From Antedon mediterranea (Eukaryota > Echinodermata > Crinoidea > Comatulida > Antedonidae): 64,000 nucleotides of DNA. The stretch lies in NCBI RefSeq assembly GCF_964355755.1, contig NC_092678.1, positions 5,864,922 to 5,928,921 on the forward strand. The letters are read 5' to 3'. Positions 1 to 11,904 of the stretch are shown here, in pieces (position 1 is the first letter of the stretch; each line of letters opens with the position of its first letter). Under the pieces are notes generated by a model that searched no databases, was not told the DNA's origin, and was given only the letters and a program-made list of their open reading frames with translations. Both the position numbers and the translations under genes were made by a program.

Positions 1-344
1 TTTTACGACTTCATAAACAGTAGCTAATGGGTATGATTTTAACAGATAAGGCTACTTTCTCAGGACCCCGAGGGGTTGTAATTTTTTGTTATCTTCTAAA
101 TTTTCCATCCTATGCAGAAATATCTAATCTATTCAAATACAATTAAATTTATTGCTAACAATTATTGCACCATCTGGTAGTATGGCACTCGACGTGTTGA
201 TTGTTATATGTATTTTTCATTAACAAGTGCTTTACAGTTCCATATAATTGGTTTCATTTTATAATGAATTTAAATCTTGTATATAGTAAATTCATGGAAT
301 AAGTAGAGGAACAGAAGTGTTAATAAAAAAATAAGAACAATAGT

Positions 345-545
345 AAAGCTCCTTTGGGACTTCTCCATTAAGGGGACACTTTCCTGAGAAACAAAAATGG
401 AAAATATATGTTTCAACACTATGGCAAACACCTATTGTAGTCAGGGGACACACACATATATTGAAGACACCTTTAAATAGGAGACATACCTATTAACACG
501 TTGTTTGATCCTGAAGGTGTCCCTTTAACATAGGTTCTACTGTTG
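345..545. repeat. 'Stripe' dispersed repeat (CCATTAAGGGGACACTTTCC type), copy 1
   Basis: The left part reads 'CTCCATTAAGGGGACACTTT' and the right part reads toward 'TAGGTTCTACTGT', giving an imperfect foldback with AGGGGACA-like blocks inside. Related copies occur at 670-840, 10985-11150, 36755-36870, 49040-49130, 51640-51835, 52880-53060 and 55545-55600. They share 'ATTAAGGGGACACTTTC', 'GAAATATATG' and 'CACTATGGTCAACC'. This is best read as an old non-autonomous DNA transposon family ending in ACAGTRGAAC-like sequence; no transposase is visible. Confidence 0.6.
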
Positions 546-669
546 TCCTTTTTAATAGTTTACAAGTAGTTTTAACTAGTCTGGCTACTTTGCTTCTTTT
601 CCTTTTCCTATTGTTTATTTATGTAATCTTTACATAGGTGTCTGTATACTGCCCTCTCTACATTAAAAA

Positions 670-840
670 TACAGTGGAACCTCTTTTTTGGGATACCCAC
701 TTTCAGTGACACCCTATTAAGGGGGGTGGGGACTTAACAAGTGAAATATATATATGGCCAAACTCTATTTAAGGTTATATTCAGGGAATACCGCTGTTTT
801 TTGGGGCATGAAGATGTCTTCATAATATAATAGGGGTTTT
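670..840. repeat. 'Stripe' dispersed repeat, copy 2
   Basis: It begins 'ACAGTGGAACCTCTTTTTTG', followed by 'CACCCTATTAAGGGGGG' and 'GGCCAAACTCTATTTAAGG', and ends 'AATAGGGGTTTTACT'. The ends are inverted relatives (ACAGTGGAACC / GGGGTTTTACT), consistent with a foldback element. See copy 1 at 345-545 for the family. Confidence 0.55.
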
Positions 841-1779
841 ACTATATAACAGACTATAGATACAATTATACAATACAATTTTAAAAATATATTAATTAAT
901 TACATTGTATTATACTCAGGCAGTAATATAAATATTAATTTTTATGATGTATGTGGAAGCAGGTCATTTGGGCGGTCTCAGTTCCAAAAAAAAACCAAGA
1001 TTTTTTTATATTTAAATTTAGTCCAATTCAGTTTTCTGTTAGTATTAATGATGTTATCCATAGTAATAGAGTAGGAAGATAATACGACATATCAGTAACA
1101 ATAAAGCCTTAGGTGATCTTAGATTTAAAGACATTAGTAACAATATTTTCAATTAAATATGGTAACAGATGTACCAGTAAAATGCATATTAATATTGATA
1201 GTAAAATTGAAAGTTTAGAAATGTTACAATTTTTATAGTAATCAGATTGGGTAGTCTTGACTATCATATGTAAAGCAAAGGACATGTTCTGGGCCTAAAC
1301 AAGTTTTCCTTTAATTAATATGAGTGTCTTGAAATTTCTTGAAAAAAAGAGTAAGATTAAAAAATAAAACAAATTGTATAAACAGAGGTGTTGTCTGTGT
1401 CTTTGGTCCAATTGACTTTTAAGTGCTATCAATTTAGAATCTAACAACAGGAATTTCAATCCATTGAAGCAAAGAGGAACTAGATAGAAAGAAATGGAAG
1501 GTCACAAACAAAGCAGAAAAACACCAAAGTTAAGAGGCCATAAACAATGGGTGGCAATACTTTAAACTTAATTCCACTCCCCTTAGGAGCTGCAGTAAAA
1601 ACAACGTCACGTTTTTACTGTATGTACAAAAGAATAAGAGGTGTCTAGATAGAAACCTCCGATTTAAAATTCATAGTGCCACTCATATTATAAATCGGAA
1701 TCATTCCTCGTATAAACAAATGAAGGGAAATTTATGCTTTAACATTACAGGCAACCCAGGGTGATTGAGAGACAACGCT

Positions 1780-1935
1780 TCTTCAGAGGGATACAGCCCC
1801 TAGTAACACTTTGTGAGGTGTCCCCTAAAAGAGTTTTTCTGGCTGACAAAACTTCTTCAAGGATACAACCCCTATTTATTATGGGGACATTTTGTTTTTG
1901 AGGTTTACCCTTAAAAGACATTTTTCTAGCTGTTA
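1780..1935. repeat. Two diverged ~90-bp copies of a stripe-like segment
   Basis: 'CTTCTTCAGAGGGATACAGC ... CCTAAAAGAGTTTTTCTGGC' is followed by 'CTTCTTCAAGGATACAACCC ... CTTAAAAGACATTTTTCTAG'. This looks like a local direct duplication with several changes, related in wording (CCCCTA, GGGGACA) to the stripe repeats. Confidence 0.45.
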
Positions 1936-2370
1936 AACACTCAATATTCTTTTAAATGAGTTTTCAAGACACAAGTTTTATGATCTGAAAGAGAAAGAAC
2001 ACTTCCCAAATAGTGGCGCCTGCCAGTGAGGTCAAACGACCTTATACATTTCTAGTATTTCCTTATCAGTGACCGGTCACTCTTGCATTTTTTCCATTTA
2101 TAAAATCATGATAGAAACATTACTTTTGTAAGTAGCAAAGTTTATCTGAGGTTATTTGTCAAGGATTAAAAACTTAAAATACATCTAGAGTCGACTTAAA
2201 TTAGTGGACCCTGTTACGTAAGTGATTTAAGACAAATTTTTAAAACATTCAAAATATAAAAATGTATTAAACATGAAATTAAAACAGATGTGAGTATTAC
2301 GATTCTGCATGATTTATTACATTATTTTTTTTTTAAATTATTAATTAATTTAATTTATGGAAAATATTAC

Positions 2371-2560
2371 TACAGTCAACTCTCCCAATACCGGACTCTC
2401 TGAAAACCAGAAACTCTCCCAATACCAGACTTTTTTTGAGGACCAAAAGGTCCCAAATTTATTTTTACCATTAAAAACACATTCCGAATACCAGACTTTC
2501 CGGAAAACCAGACTTATTTGGCCGGCCCAAAGGTGTCCGGTATTGGGAGAGTTGACTGTA
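2371..2560. mobile_element. Pogo/Tigger-like MITE, intact copy A
   Basis: This 190-bp foldback element has near-perfect terminal inverted repeats: left 'TACAGTCAACTCTCCCAATA' and right ending with its complement 'TATTGGGAGAGTTGACTGTA'. It is flanked by TA, the target of Tc1/mariner/pogo transposases. The inside repeats the terminal wording ('AATACCAGACTTT'). It is open on both strands by chance (91 and 70 codons), which follows from its palindromic structure and is not coding. Sister copies lie at 12795-13039 and 31307-31442. Confidence 0.8.
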
Positions 2561-4779
2561 TTACCATAAGACCAATTATAATCCCATGCTCTGGTATAAT
2601 CCCACCACCTAAATTTCATACACAAGACTTGTACTAATCATACCTATGTCAGTTACACTACAATTCTTTCTATTCAAACAGTAGTTTGTAAATTGCTGTT
2701 TTCTTTTTTTATATCTTTTTCAATTATGACTTCAAAAACCTTTACTACAATACGACTACTAATAAAACTGTTCGTTTTTCTTTTCATTTGTTTAGTGCCG
2801 AATATCTCTACCTACCTCCTCATGGCATGAAATATAGCTTAATATGAATTAAGCGGCACATATTGTAGTTTTGAAAGACCGCAAGAACTGTAATACCGGT
2901 TAGGTCTTATCTAAGATTGATAAAAATCTTTACTACCTTGTATAACCCGCCATCTAAGCTGTAAATTATTACTTATACCCAGGGGCTATGCAGCAGACTA
3001 CGTTTTACAATCACTCTAATGAAAACATGAATACCAGAATTGAAATAACCACTTTAATTTATACAGACATAATTATTCTAATTCTTACATAATAAATTCA
3101 TAATATAGAAATTAGTATGGAGTATTACACAAAATCATAAATGATCAATTTGATTTTGATTTAATTACAGAATGTAAGAACAAAAGAACTTGAAATTCAC
3201 CATAGCGAATTAGAAATTTGCTCGAAAATTATTTTCGAAGTTGAAAATTTCAAAGCTAATATTTGCATTTGTGGGAAAAGTGTCTGGCAGCGCAACCGAT
3301 CGCCACCCGTTCCTCCCTTTAAATTTATCAAATTACAATGCAAAAGATAGATCTTTTTAAGATTTTTAGGCCCTTGGTCCACCAATTTAAAAATCCTGAA
3401 TCCGCCAGTAGACTTGATCTGATAATTTCTTCAGAATAATTTTGTACAATAATTAATTTGCTAAATTGTTTTTTTTTTGCTAGTTAGATTTGTTTACAAC
3501 ACAAAAAGGTTGCTTGTGGAAAAAAAAAAGTACATTTCTAGCCCTTGCCAATTGTTTATATTTTTGTTTCTTTCTTCAAGTAAAATTATTTTTAAAATGT
3601 TCAATATTACAAATTTATTGTGATAATTTTGTTATAGTCAACAAATATTTAGACTTCATTGGTCAACATAATGTTTCAGAAGAGCTCTTGTCTGCTTGGA
3701 CAAACATAATTATATAGTTTAATTATTATGAGTTTATAAAGGCATAGATTATGAACGCCATTAAAAAATATGCAGAATGTATTATTACACTATTATCTAA
3801 GCAACTATAGTTTGCAACAACCGATCCACAAGATTATAGCTTTGCGTAACCTAGCAACAGCATGCAGAGCCTGACTTTTTAAGCAAAACTAGACAATAAT
3901 ATGGATCATATTTATCATATCGGTTAATTTGATATCATTTCATACACTAGAAAACATCATGATATACTATGATATTTTATTACCGAAAACTAATATGTTT
4001 TGCAACCTATTTAATAACTATAACTTCATTGTTTGAAATTTAATGTGAAAACTTTATATGCTCACAAAAATAACATTGGTTACCATGCATTGGGTAAACA
4101 TGTTGTTAAGGATAAAAACAAAAATGAAAAGAGGTAGTGTTTTATTGTTGGTGGTTGGATATACACGGATCTAACATTATACTAATTATGCAAATTAAAC
4201 AAACTTAAGCAACACACTTAAGTGTCTATCAATGAGAGAAAACATGTCTATGTTTAGAAACAATTAAGACAAATACTAATACTAACTCAGCCACTCCCCA
4301 TCTCTTCTATCCAACCAACCATTTCCATCTTCTTTCTTTTTTCTCAATGAATATACTATTGTATACTAACTGTATATTTAGAAACATTGTTATTCATAAA
4401 CGTCCTCACTACGCAATCTTTGACATTAAATTTAGGGAATTCTAAGCTTGAGAAAATCTCGCAATATGTGGCCTTGCATAGTATCAAAAGAATTTCTATC
4501 AAAAATTAATACTTAGTTGCTGACTGACATTTGATTAACACATAAGGAAATTACATTGAAAATCTGTACTATAGTAATTTTATTTTTACAAATAGTTTAA
4601 TCATATGGTACACATGACCCCTAGGTATGACACTAGGTATGACATGACACATGACCTCTAGGTATATGACAGCTGATGATTTGAAGTTTCAACAACTGCT
4701 AAACTCAATGAAATCAACAAATGAATGAACTATAGGTTGTTAGCCCTTTGTATCAGAGAAGCATATAATTATGTAAGGA

Positions 4780-4975
4780 CTTGTTTGGCGCCTACCATTA
4801 CATTCCCCTAATATTTACGAATAGCATTTATCATGCACATGTTCATTATAAGCACACAGGCCCATCAGCTTTACATCTTATCTGAAGGGCAAGGAATAAT
4901 ATGGGTAAATAATCTTGCCTAAGGATAAGATATATAGGACCGGTATGAAATCCATGGGGTTTACATAGGTTTGAA
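4780..4975 (-). repeat. Decayed SINE-like segment
   Basis: It contains 'ATAATCTTGCCTAAGGATAA' followed by a weak T-arm-like stretch. This block is shared with the better SINE at 14382-14678 ('TATCTTGCCTAAGGATACAA'). The tRNA-like part is almost gone. Confidence 0.35.
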
Positions 4976-5779
4976 ATGTGGAAATATATGGGAAATCTAT
5001 TAATCAATATAAAACATTTTCCCAAGTGAGGCCGCTTTTAGTTGATGAATTAAATATTTATTACCGTTCGATAACTACAACAGTGTACCTTTTTTTCAAT
5101 CCAATATATGCCTATACGTATACAGTATAATAACTTAATTGTTAACTTTTGAAAAACTAAACTGAATTAGAGTATTAAACAAATATTGGAGAAACTTCAA
5201 ACCACTTCGTTTTGAAGAAGATGGACATCGGCCAAAATCTCTAATAGCCAAGTACTTAATGGAGTATAAAATTTCATTTCAAATATAATTTTAAAAGCAG
5301 TTTGTTACTTTGTATGGGAAAGTTTCAACTTGTGGAAGACTTAAATTCATGTGTTTTAAATTGTTATTCTTCCTGAAGCAAAACTATCTATTCAATTTAA
5401 TTAAATTACCAAGAAATACCAATTAAGTTTTAATACGCAGTTAACTACCAATTAAGACCACAATTCATTGGATAATCACGACCTTTATGATATACTAATT
5501 CCAATAAACAAGCTTAATCTAGCCAGTTAAGTACTAATACACAAATCCTTCTATAGATAATCTCCTCTAAGCTTGTATCCTAGCTAAACAGCAGAAATTA
5601 CTAATTTATTCTAAGAATCTTCATCAGGTACTATAAACATTAAAATTTAATTAATGTTACAACTCTAAAGATACACATCTTTTATAACCAAAAAACTTTG
5701 TAATAATACTATAATTTCTTCCTAATATAATTTGTAATTGTTATCAATTTGTTTATTTAAAAAAATGTTAAGCTTATTT

Positions 5780-6150
5780 TTCTTCATAATTCTATAATCA
5801 ACAATTTGGAAGGAACTGTAACATTTTGTTGTAATTTTTTATCATCAACAATTTGGAAACTTTTTTTGCTGGAATCACTAATCCGAAAAACACTGTTTGT
5901 AATTTAAGCATAACAAATTTGGAAAACCTCTGACATAACTTTTTTTGCAATTTCCATGTCAAGAATTTGGAAATCATTGTAACTTGTTTTCAGCTTCCAA
6001 ACCACTGTAGCCTTTTTGTGCAATTTTACACCACACTTTTTTTGTGATTGAACAATTTGCAAACCACTGAAACTTATTTGTGTTGTTCAATTTGGAAAGC
6101 AAGGTAACTTTTTTGGAGCTTCCAACATCAACAATTTACAAATCATTTCT
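5780..6150. repeat. Degenerate tandem array built on AACAATTTGGAAA
   Basis: About six imperfect units of roughly 60-70 bases each carry 'AACAATTTGGAAA' or variants (AAGAATTTGGAAATCA, AACAAATTTGGAAAAC) followed by 'ACTGTAACTTTTTTTG'-like sequence. Old minisatellite; no coding potential seen. Confidence 0.5.
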
Positions 6151-7559
6151 AAAACGTTTATAAAAATCATCAGGAAATTATTAATTTATTAAGAACAGCA
6201 TTTTTAAACTTGCTTCCTACAACATGTGTCATTACTGACAAAACCAGTTAGCTGTTGGTTATCTTGTAAGATCTGTTAATTGGTTCATTATTATTGCAAT
6301 ATGTGCTTAATGGTTCAATAGAAATACGACATGCGTCTTGATTTTGCGATCATTCGGGAAAACACCCCACAATGCTGTCTAATGGAATGAATTTATATAA
6401 CTATGCTATGGATGTGCTAAGTAATTTAAAATAGGATTTACATTGTTAAAAAGAAAGATATAACATTCTCATCGGAAGGTCTGTTCAGACTTACAGAGTT
6501 ATGGTTTTACATATCGTAAGTTAAGTTAGTTTTTAAAAAAACAACAATATTTTCAAAATAAGTAGTTTTAGCAAAATTTTCTTAAGACAGACAACACATT
6601 TTCCATCCATCTATTCATTTTTATGTTAGACCTCATAATTAAAATCTATGATAAATAATATATATCATGTAAAAATTATAAATGGTAATAAATTAGTCAA
6701 AGAGAACAACCCAAGTCTAAATTTAACAATGATAATAGAGTAGATGCCTGGCCGATTTGATTGGTTGGTTGCTTAATAATATCATATTATTACCTTAGTA
6801 CGCTAATAATTATCCTTTTTGTATTGAACTAGTGTCGACGGTTAACACTAAAACTTTAGCTCCTTATTGCAGGAGATTAATTGTATACTAATATTACCCT
6901 GACATTGAAAGATGAAGGTAAAGCAGTTTTGCTGATTTGATTTGAAGTGAGAGACGATTTACATGAAGTCGGATCAAGTAAAGATTTACATGTCTAACTG
7001 AAGATTAATTTGATAAACTTACATAACCATGACGTTAAAGTTCTTGATTACATTTGTAAATCATATGGGTTTCAAACAATATGTAGATGTCATATTACCT
7101 TTGCTTCTAGCTTATGTTCACACATGGTTCACCAATGTTTAACATTATAAATGTTGCCAAAGCCATCTTCGAGTTCACATGCAAAATTGTGATTATGTAT
7201 GCATTTTTTGCCGAAAAAAATATTTACTGTGTGAACTTAAATTCAACAATTAAGTATACAGTACAAGAAGCTGATTTACAATGTCTCTATCTATTCTTGC
7301 TTTTGATAACCTATTCTAATTAGTAAATCTCGATATTCATCAGGAAAAGGCATTCTCATGCAAACTATGGCTATGGTAAAAGCGAGCTCCTAAATTACAT
7401 TCCAACTACAGACTATGGTCAATCTACCATACTTTTCTCTTTGGTATAAATCTGTTAAAACTATTTATAGTTCAATGTTAAACCATTTAACTACCATGAA
7501 TAAATTTTTCTACAGAAGAGCCATGTTTACAAATTTTAAATATGTTATTGGCATCAAAT

Positions 7560-7750
7560 CTTTTAAGCTTCTTGCAACCAGCCAGCCAGGTCCTTCCTGG
7601 TCTAGTTTGTTCCGAGATCACATGGTTCATAATACCCAAAGGCCCGACAAACTTCCTCAACATCCTCTAAAATGTAGACAACGAATTCAGATTAGTGGCA
7701 CAATTTCAATCGGTCATATGTCTCTTACGTGTATAATTATTCCTGGTAAG
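7560..7750. other. Exon-like unassigned segment, open on both strands
   Basis: It is richer in GC than its surroundings. On the plus strand a 122-codon frame (7415-7783) passes through it and meets a GTAAG at 7744. On the minus strand an AG-preceded reading gives 'DVEEVCRAFGYYEPCDLGTN' followed by a stop, and another frame gives 'RMLRKFVGPLGIMNHVISEQ'. None matched a family I know. It could be a decayed transposon ORF or a conserved non-coding piece. Confidence 0.25.
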
Positions 7751-7929
7751 AAACTCATTCCCCAGCTCCACCCAAACAACTAGACTTTGCTAATATTAGT
7801 TCCGATTTTTAATGACTAGAATATCCCCAAAGACTTCAATATTTCCACTCTAAAATGAACACAAATTCTCATATCATAACATAAGACAAATTCACTGTAC
7901 TGTATGATAAATGTTTCAATTCTAAATCT

Positions 7930-8056
7930 TAAAGCTCTGTCTACACTATCAAACTATTGTGTGATGTGCCCTAGTGATATGACGTCAACCTGTCTATATA
8001 TGGGCACATCACATTTTTGTGTCACATAAAGTTTGATAGTGTAGACAGAACATTAA
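7930..8056. mobile_element. Harbinger-like MITE, family 'AGCTCTGTCTACAC', complete copy
   Basis: This 127-bp element, TAA on both sides included, has inverted ends 'AGCTCTGTCTACACTATCAA' and 'TTTGATAGTGTAGACAGAAC'. Three-base TWA duplications are typical of PIF/Harbinger transposons. Further copies or halves lie at 18721-18810, 26264-26322 and 57500-57653. No transposase is present, so it would depend on one elsewhere. Confidence 0.75.
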
Positions 8057-9427
8057 TCTATACATTATTTGCTTTCTTTTTGATAATATTTCTCAAGTAC
8101 CAACTATTGAAATCGATATATATTTATAGATCTATACAGAAAGTGGAATTTCATGATTAGTGTGGTGTTACTGTCAGGTCTATTGGCGTTCAGGAGAAGA
8201 GTTAAAAGCTCCAACTATTACAATTACTTTACTTACTGGACAAAGGGAAGGTGATAAGGAAAGTTTCTACCCAACCAACAAAAATCCTATCATTATAAAA
8301 TAATGCCCTCTCCCAGTACAGTTGTGTAATTATTTACTTTATTGCAGTTTACAAGTTCAATTCGAAAGAGTTTTTCATTATTTAATATTATCATTACATG
8401 TAGATAGTTCATCATCCTGGTTCATAGTTATCAAATTTATAAAACAATACGAGAAATATATTTACTAAATCCTTGACCTGTTGGAAATCGTATCTTTCCT
8501 AATTAAACTATATTTTACGAGATAGAAATATGGGATAGTAAATGTTTACGGCCGTTACACAAACACGAAAACATGCAGGCATAGTCCTAGCTGTTTCAAT
8601 CATTCATTCATTCATAAATATTCATAAATTGTTCTACCTGATGGATTCCTATTGAAATTCAACCCCTGGGCATGGCTGACTTGAACATGAATATTTAGAT
8701 TGTAACAATATGTTATGAACCTACATTTATTGCACCATATTTATTCACTTTGAACAGTTTATTGACAATAAATTAACGTTATGTTTAAGCTTTGTTGATC
8801 ACACGAGGAAGAATGAAATTAAGATGATGGTGTAGAATAGCCAGGAAAAGGAGGCCAGGCCACTAGAAATTCAATTCAATTTAGCAGGTTTTCACAACTA
8901 TTAAATCTATCAACAATATCAAAACTCTCCCGAGTATATAGATCTTGAAATAAGTTCAAACTATTTGATTATATATCTTACCTCCTTATACATTCTGCCA
9001 AAACAAGTCATTTATATTACAATTGAAAAATGTCTATAAAAATTAATCTTCTAACTTATGCAAAATGCATAATTAAAACATAATCAAAATAACTAAAATC
9101 CTATAAATCACTACCTTCAATTTATCTGTTAGTACCACAAAACCTTTAAAAATTACTGCGGGAAGTCGCTAAATGCACATGCTAATTTATTCTTTCCTCT
9201 TGTTTTATTCAGTCGTGATTTCCTAATTTGAATTACTGATGTAAGTGCTAATGTTTTTCAAGATTTTAATATAAAAAACACCCATTAGTTAATGAGTAAA
9301 CTGCAGAGGAAATTTGATTTACGTTTGCATAATACATCATAAAATCACTCAGCATTTCATGAAGCATTTCCACAGTAAATAAAATGATTGTAGCTGTGTC
9401 CACACGCATAGAAAATAAAGTTGAGCT

Positions 9428-9700
9428 TGGTTTTCATGGCTTTAACACATTGAAACACCAGTTTTCGTCAGATCATCGAAGTTAAGCAACGTTGGGCCAA
9501 ATTGGAGCTTGGATAAAAAACACTATATGGGAATATTGAGTGATGTACATGGAGATGGGGTCCCATTAGGCATTTGAAATCAGCACTGCTGACTCTTACG
9601 GCAGCTTCTACATCTAGTATCTGCCTCAGACGTATTGGCTTATGCCTTTCCTCTGCTCAAGGGACACTGGACAAGAGAAGCCCTTGATCAATGATAGGAC
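9428..9700 (+). mobile_element. 5S-rRNA-derived SINE (SINE3-type) or 5S pseudogene
   Basis: Positions 9428-9549 follow eukaryotic 5S rRNA from end to end in diverged form: 'TTCATGGCTTTAACACATTG' for the 5' stem region, 'GTCAGATCATCGAAGTTAAG' for 'GTCTGATCTCGGAAGCTAAG', 'GAGCTTGGAT' for 'GTACTTGGAT', and 'GGGAATATTGAGTG' for 'GGGAATACCGGGTG'. It is too mutated to be a working 5S gene. About 150 bases of unrelated body follow ('CCTCAGACGTATTGGCTTAT'), which suggests a 5S-headed SINE. The tail is not clear. Confidence 0.7.
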
Positions 9701-9749
9701 CAATCATCAAGGTGCTTTAAACAATCAGATTCAGACAAATGCAAGACTA

Positions 9750-9890
9750 ATTGTACACAACACAAGGACGTAAGCGCTCTACAGGCAATTTGACCAATCA
9801 TGACGCAATGTATCATGAGAACTGTTGCTTGTGATTGGTCAACTAACTTGCGTTAGGCCTACGTCGCTGAATTGTGTCCAAGTTGGAACT
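9750..9890. mobile_element. Foldback MITE related to the CCAATCA / GACGTAACGC family
   Basis: The left half has 'GGACGTAAGCGC' and 'TTTGACCAATCATGACGCAA'; the right half has 'TTGTGATTGGTCAACTAACT' and 'GCCTACGTCGCTGAATTGTG'. The halves are inverted relatives. The core 'GACCAATCAC' with 'CGCAAGT' is shared with the copies at 22252-22423 and 49275-49460. The ends are degraded. Confidence 0.55.
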
Positions 9891-10539
9891 AAGCATTAAA
9901 ACCGATCATAATCAGGTTAACAACCAAACTGTGCTTTTGATCAATCTCTACCCACTGTCTCATTTAAACGAAAAACAATTTCTTATTCAAATTAAATTTA
10001 TCAAGGAAAATAACTTTGACTATCTTCAGTGTGTTCCCCAGGCACCTTATTAACATTCAATAAACTTTTATTACAGTACTGTTTCTAGAAAAGTCATGTG
10101 AAATAAACTGGGTCACAGATTTCACCTGTTAAAAAGTGCTGTGTAAGCTATCAAACATCTATCAACAGTCTGTGCGATTCTTTATGCAATCTAAAACTAC
10201 AGTTAATACTAAGACACCTGCATTCCCGAATCTCTGGAAACTTTCAATTGTGACTCTATTTAATGTAATGTAATTATAAAAGAGGGTCAGATTGACACCT
10301 GTAAGATGTCATTAAGTACAATCTGTTGAAATGTGTGTGAATATATCATGTTGACATGGTGGAAAATGAATTATTACAAATCCAGTTTGAGAAATGCCTT
10401 TGCTATTCACACTTCTCTATATGACCTACATGTGATATTCACACTATTACATATGGCTTTCCCATGTTATCTACACTCTGGCCTGCCTATGTTTTTGCAC
10501 TCTCTTGTCTCTTGTACTGTAACATTTATCATCTATTAA

Positions 10540-10745
10540 CGCTTACTATTTAAATTCTCATATGACATAATCCCCTGCTATTTACACTCTCATATATGAT
10601 ATCCGCCTGCTATTTACACTCCCATATATGATATCCGCCTGCTATTTACACTATCATATATGATATCCGCCTGCTATTTACACTATCATATGATATCTGC
10701 TTGCTATTTACACTCTCATATTATACAGTCCTGCTATTTACACTT
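10540..10745. repeat. 32-bp tandem array beside the plexin PSI exon
   Basis: Six units start with CTGCTATTTACAC at 10575, 10607, 10639, 10671, 10700 and 10731; the first spacings are exactly 32. The unit contains the palindrome TCATATATGA and 'GATATCCGC'. The array ends about 55 bases past the donor of the PSI exon, inside the next intron. Looser versions extend left to about 10400. Confidence 0.85.
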
Positions 10746-10799
10746 TACAAATGCATGACCTTAATTGCAAGTCTAAATAGAATAGATATAGCCCCTTAC

Positions 10800-10912
10800 C
10801 TGTTCATCAGTGTACACCATCCACAGTATGGGTCACCAACACCGCCACCAACGCCAAGACATTCACTACATGTTGTATACTGTTCACATTCTTCAACAGG
10901 CACTTTTGTAAT
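10800..10912 (-). CDS. PLXNA: Plexin, fourth coding exon: first PSI domain
   Basis: This exon has 113 bases, starts in phase 0 after TTTTATCTGCTATAG, and ends ATGAACAG|GTAAGG with two bases of a split codon. It reads [20 protein letters not shown] then [17 protein letters not shown] (residues 473-509). The cysteines C481, C487, C490, C502 and C505 and the motif DPYCGWC are the signature of the PSI (plexin-semaphorin-integrin) domain that follows sema; '[10 protein letters not shown]' is typical of A-type plexins. The usual loop between the third and fourth of these cysteines is seven residues; here it is eleven because of a glycine-rich insert. The intron before this exon is 10912 bp. The next exon should supply the rest of PSI 1 but was not recognised down to position 1, so the gene leaves the window on the left. 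Confidence 0.93.
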
Positions 10913-10984
10913 CTATAGCAGATAAAAACAAAATATATTTATTATACAGTATATATAAAAATAAAATAGAAAAAACTTTATATA

Positions 10985-11150
10985 CAGTAGAATACCTCCA
11001 TATATATAATGTAGTAGAACACTTTCATGGAGACACCCCTATTAAGGGGACACTTTCACACGAAACAAAAGGTGAAATATATGCTTTAATTTACAAGCGA
11101 CCTCTATTAAGGGATCACTTTATAGGGTTCCGAAGGTGAATATACACATT
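10985..11150. repeat. 'Stripe' dispersed repeat, copy 3
   Basis: It contains 'CCCCTATTAAGGGGACACTT', then 'GGTGAAATATATGCTTTAAT', then 'CTCTATTAAGGGATCACTTT'. It shares order and wording with copies 1 and 2 and lies in plexin intron 3. Confidence 0.55.
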
Positions 11151-11904
11151 CCTACAAACTGACACAACATATCAGATTAAATAAATATAACAAATTGTAT
11201 CATACTACTACTGTGTATTATTTTGTACTGTAAATAAATTACAACACAGCATATATTGTATTGGACAACATGTATCGGAAATAGAACAATTTAATTGTAT
11301 TTAAATTAAACACGTAATAACCAGAAATGACTTGTAAACATTTATTCGTTAGCTTGACCTCACGAACCAAAACGTCAAGCACGGTTTAATCTTAGCACAA
11401 ATTTCAACAAACGTGTTATATGTTTGGTTTAACCATTGAAACAGTTAATTACGTTCGTTCTATGATCTCATATTCGGAAGAAATAGGTCAGATGGCTTGA
11501 CCAATCAACAACTAACCTTTTTTTTTCATATCAATAATTTTTTATTTAGCTATTGTAGGAAAGAAACATAAAATTATAGTATGTCTGCAAAAAAAATGTA
11601 TTTTCATTTAATAGCGGCCTAGTTTTATTGTACATACCGATTTGTATTCTATAATGGCTAATGTTTTTGTTATATGGTCGTTGCGTGTTGTTTCTGTACA
11701 ATAGGATATATATCGGTTTATATATAAACAAGCCTAGACATGAAATTTATCCTCATAGATGTATGATAGATCCTTTTAGATTGCTTTTAAAAACAAAAAA
11801 TAATATTAGAGAGTTTGTACGTTTATTCGTCATGTTTTTTGCTGTTGTTGGCAAATTACTAGCTGTTGATACGTATGAAACAACTAAGTGACAAAACATC
11901 GGAT

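Larger units (their letters stand above)
1..10799 (-). other. Start of plexin intron 4 (left edge to PSI exon), repeats only
   Basis: This is minus-strand intron after the PSI exon, at least 10.8 kb long. No exon matching the remainder of PSI 1 or the second plexin PSI was recognised on the minus strand, though short exons could be missed by eye. Outside the repeats listed separately the sequence is AT-rich with frequent stops in all frames. The open frames at 3197-3385 (minus), 3490-3717, 7114-7323 and 7415-7783 (plus) show no recognisable domain. Confidence 0.6.

Noticed and set aside
2350-2625. 91-codon minus and 70-codon plus frames
   Set aside because: They lie in a palindromic pogo-like MITE, which explains open frames on both strands.
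3197-3385. 62-codon minus frame MVDQGPKNLKKIYLL...
   Set aside because: Checked as a possible next plexin exon; no PSI or IPT similarity and no good splice sites.
7100-7220. Minus-strand reading CELEDGFGNIYNVKHW before a GTAAT donor, considered as a plexin exon
   Set aside because: Stops after 16 residues and does not follow the plexin order (rest of PSI 1 expected).
9428-9549. Possible functional 5S rRNA gene
   Set aside because: Too many changes across helices and no T-run terminator at the expected place.
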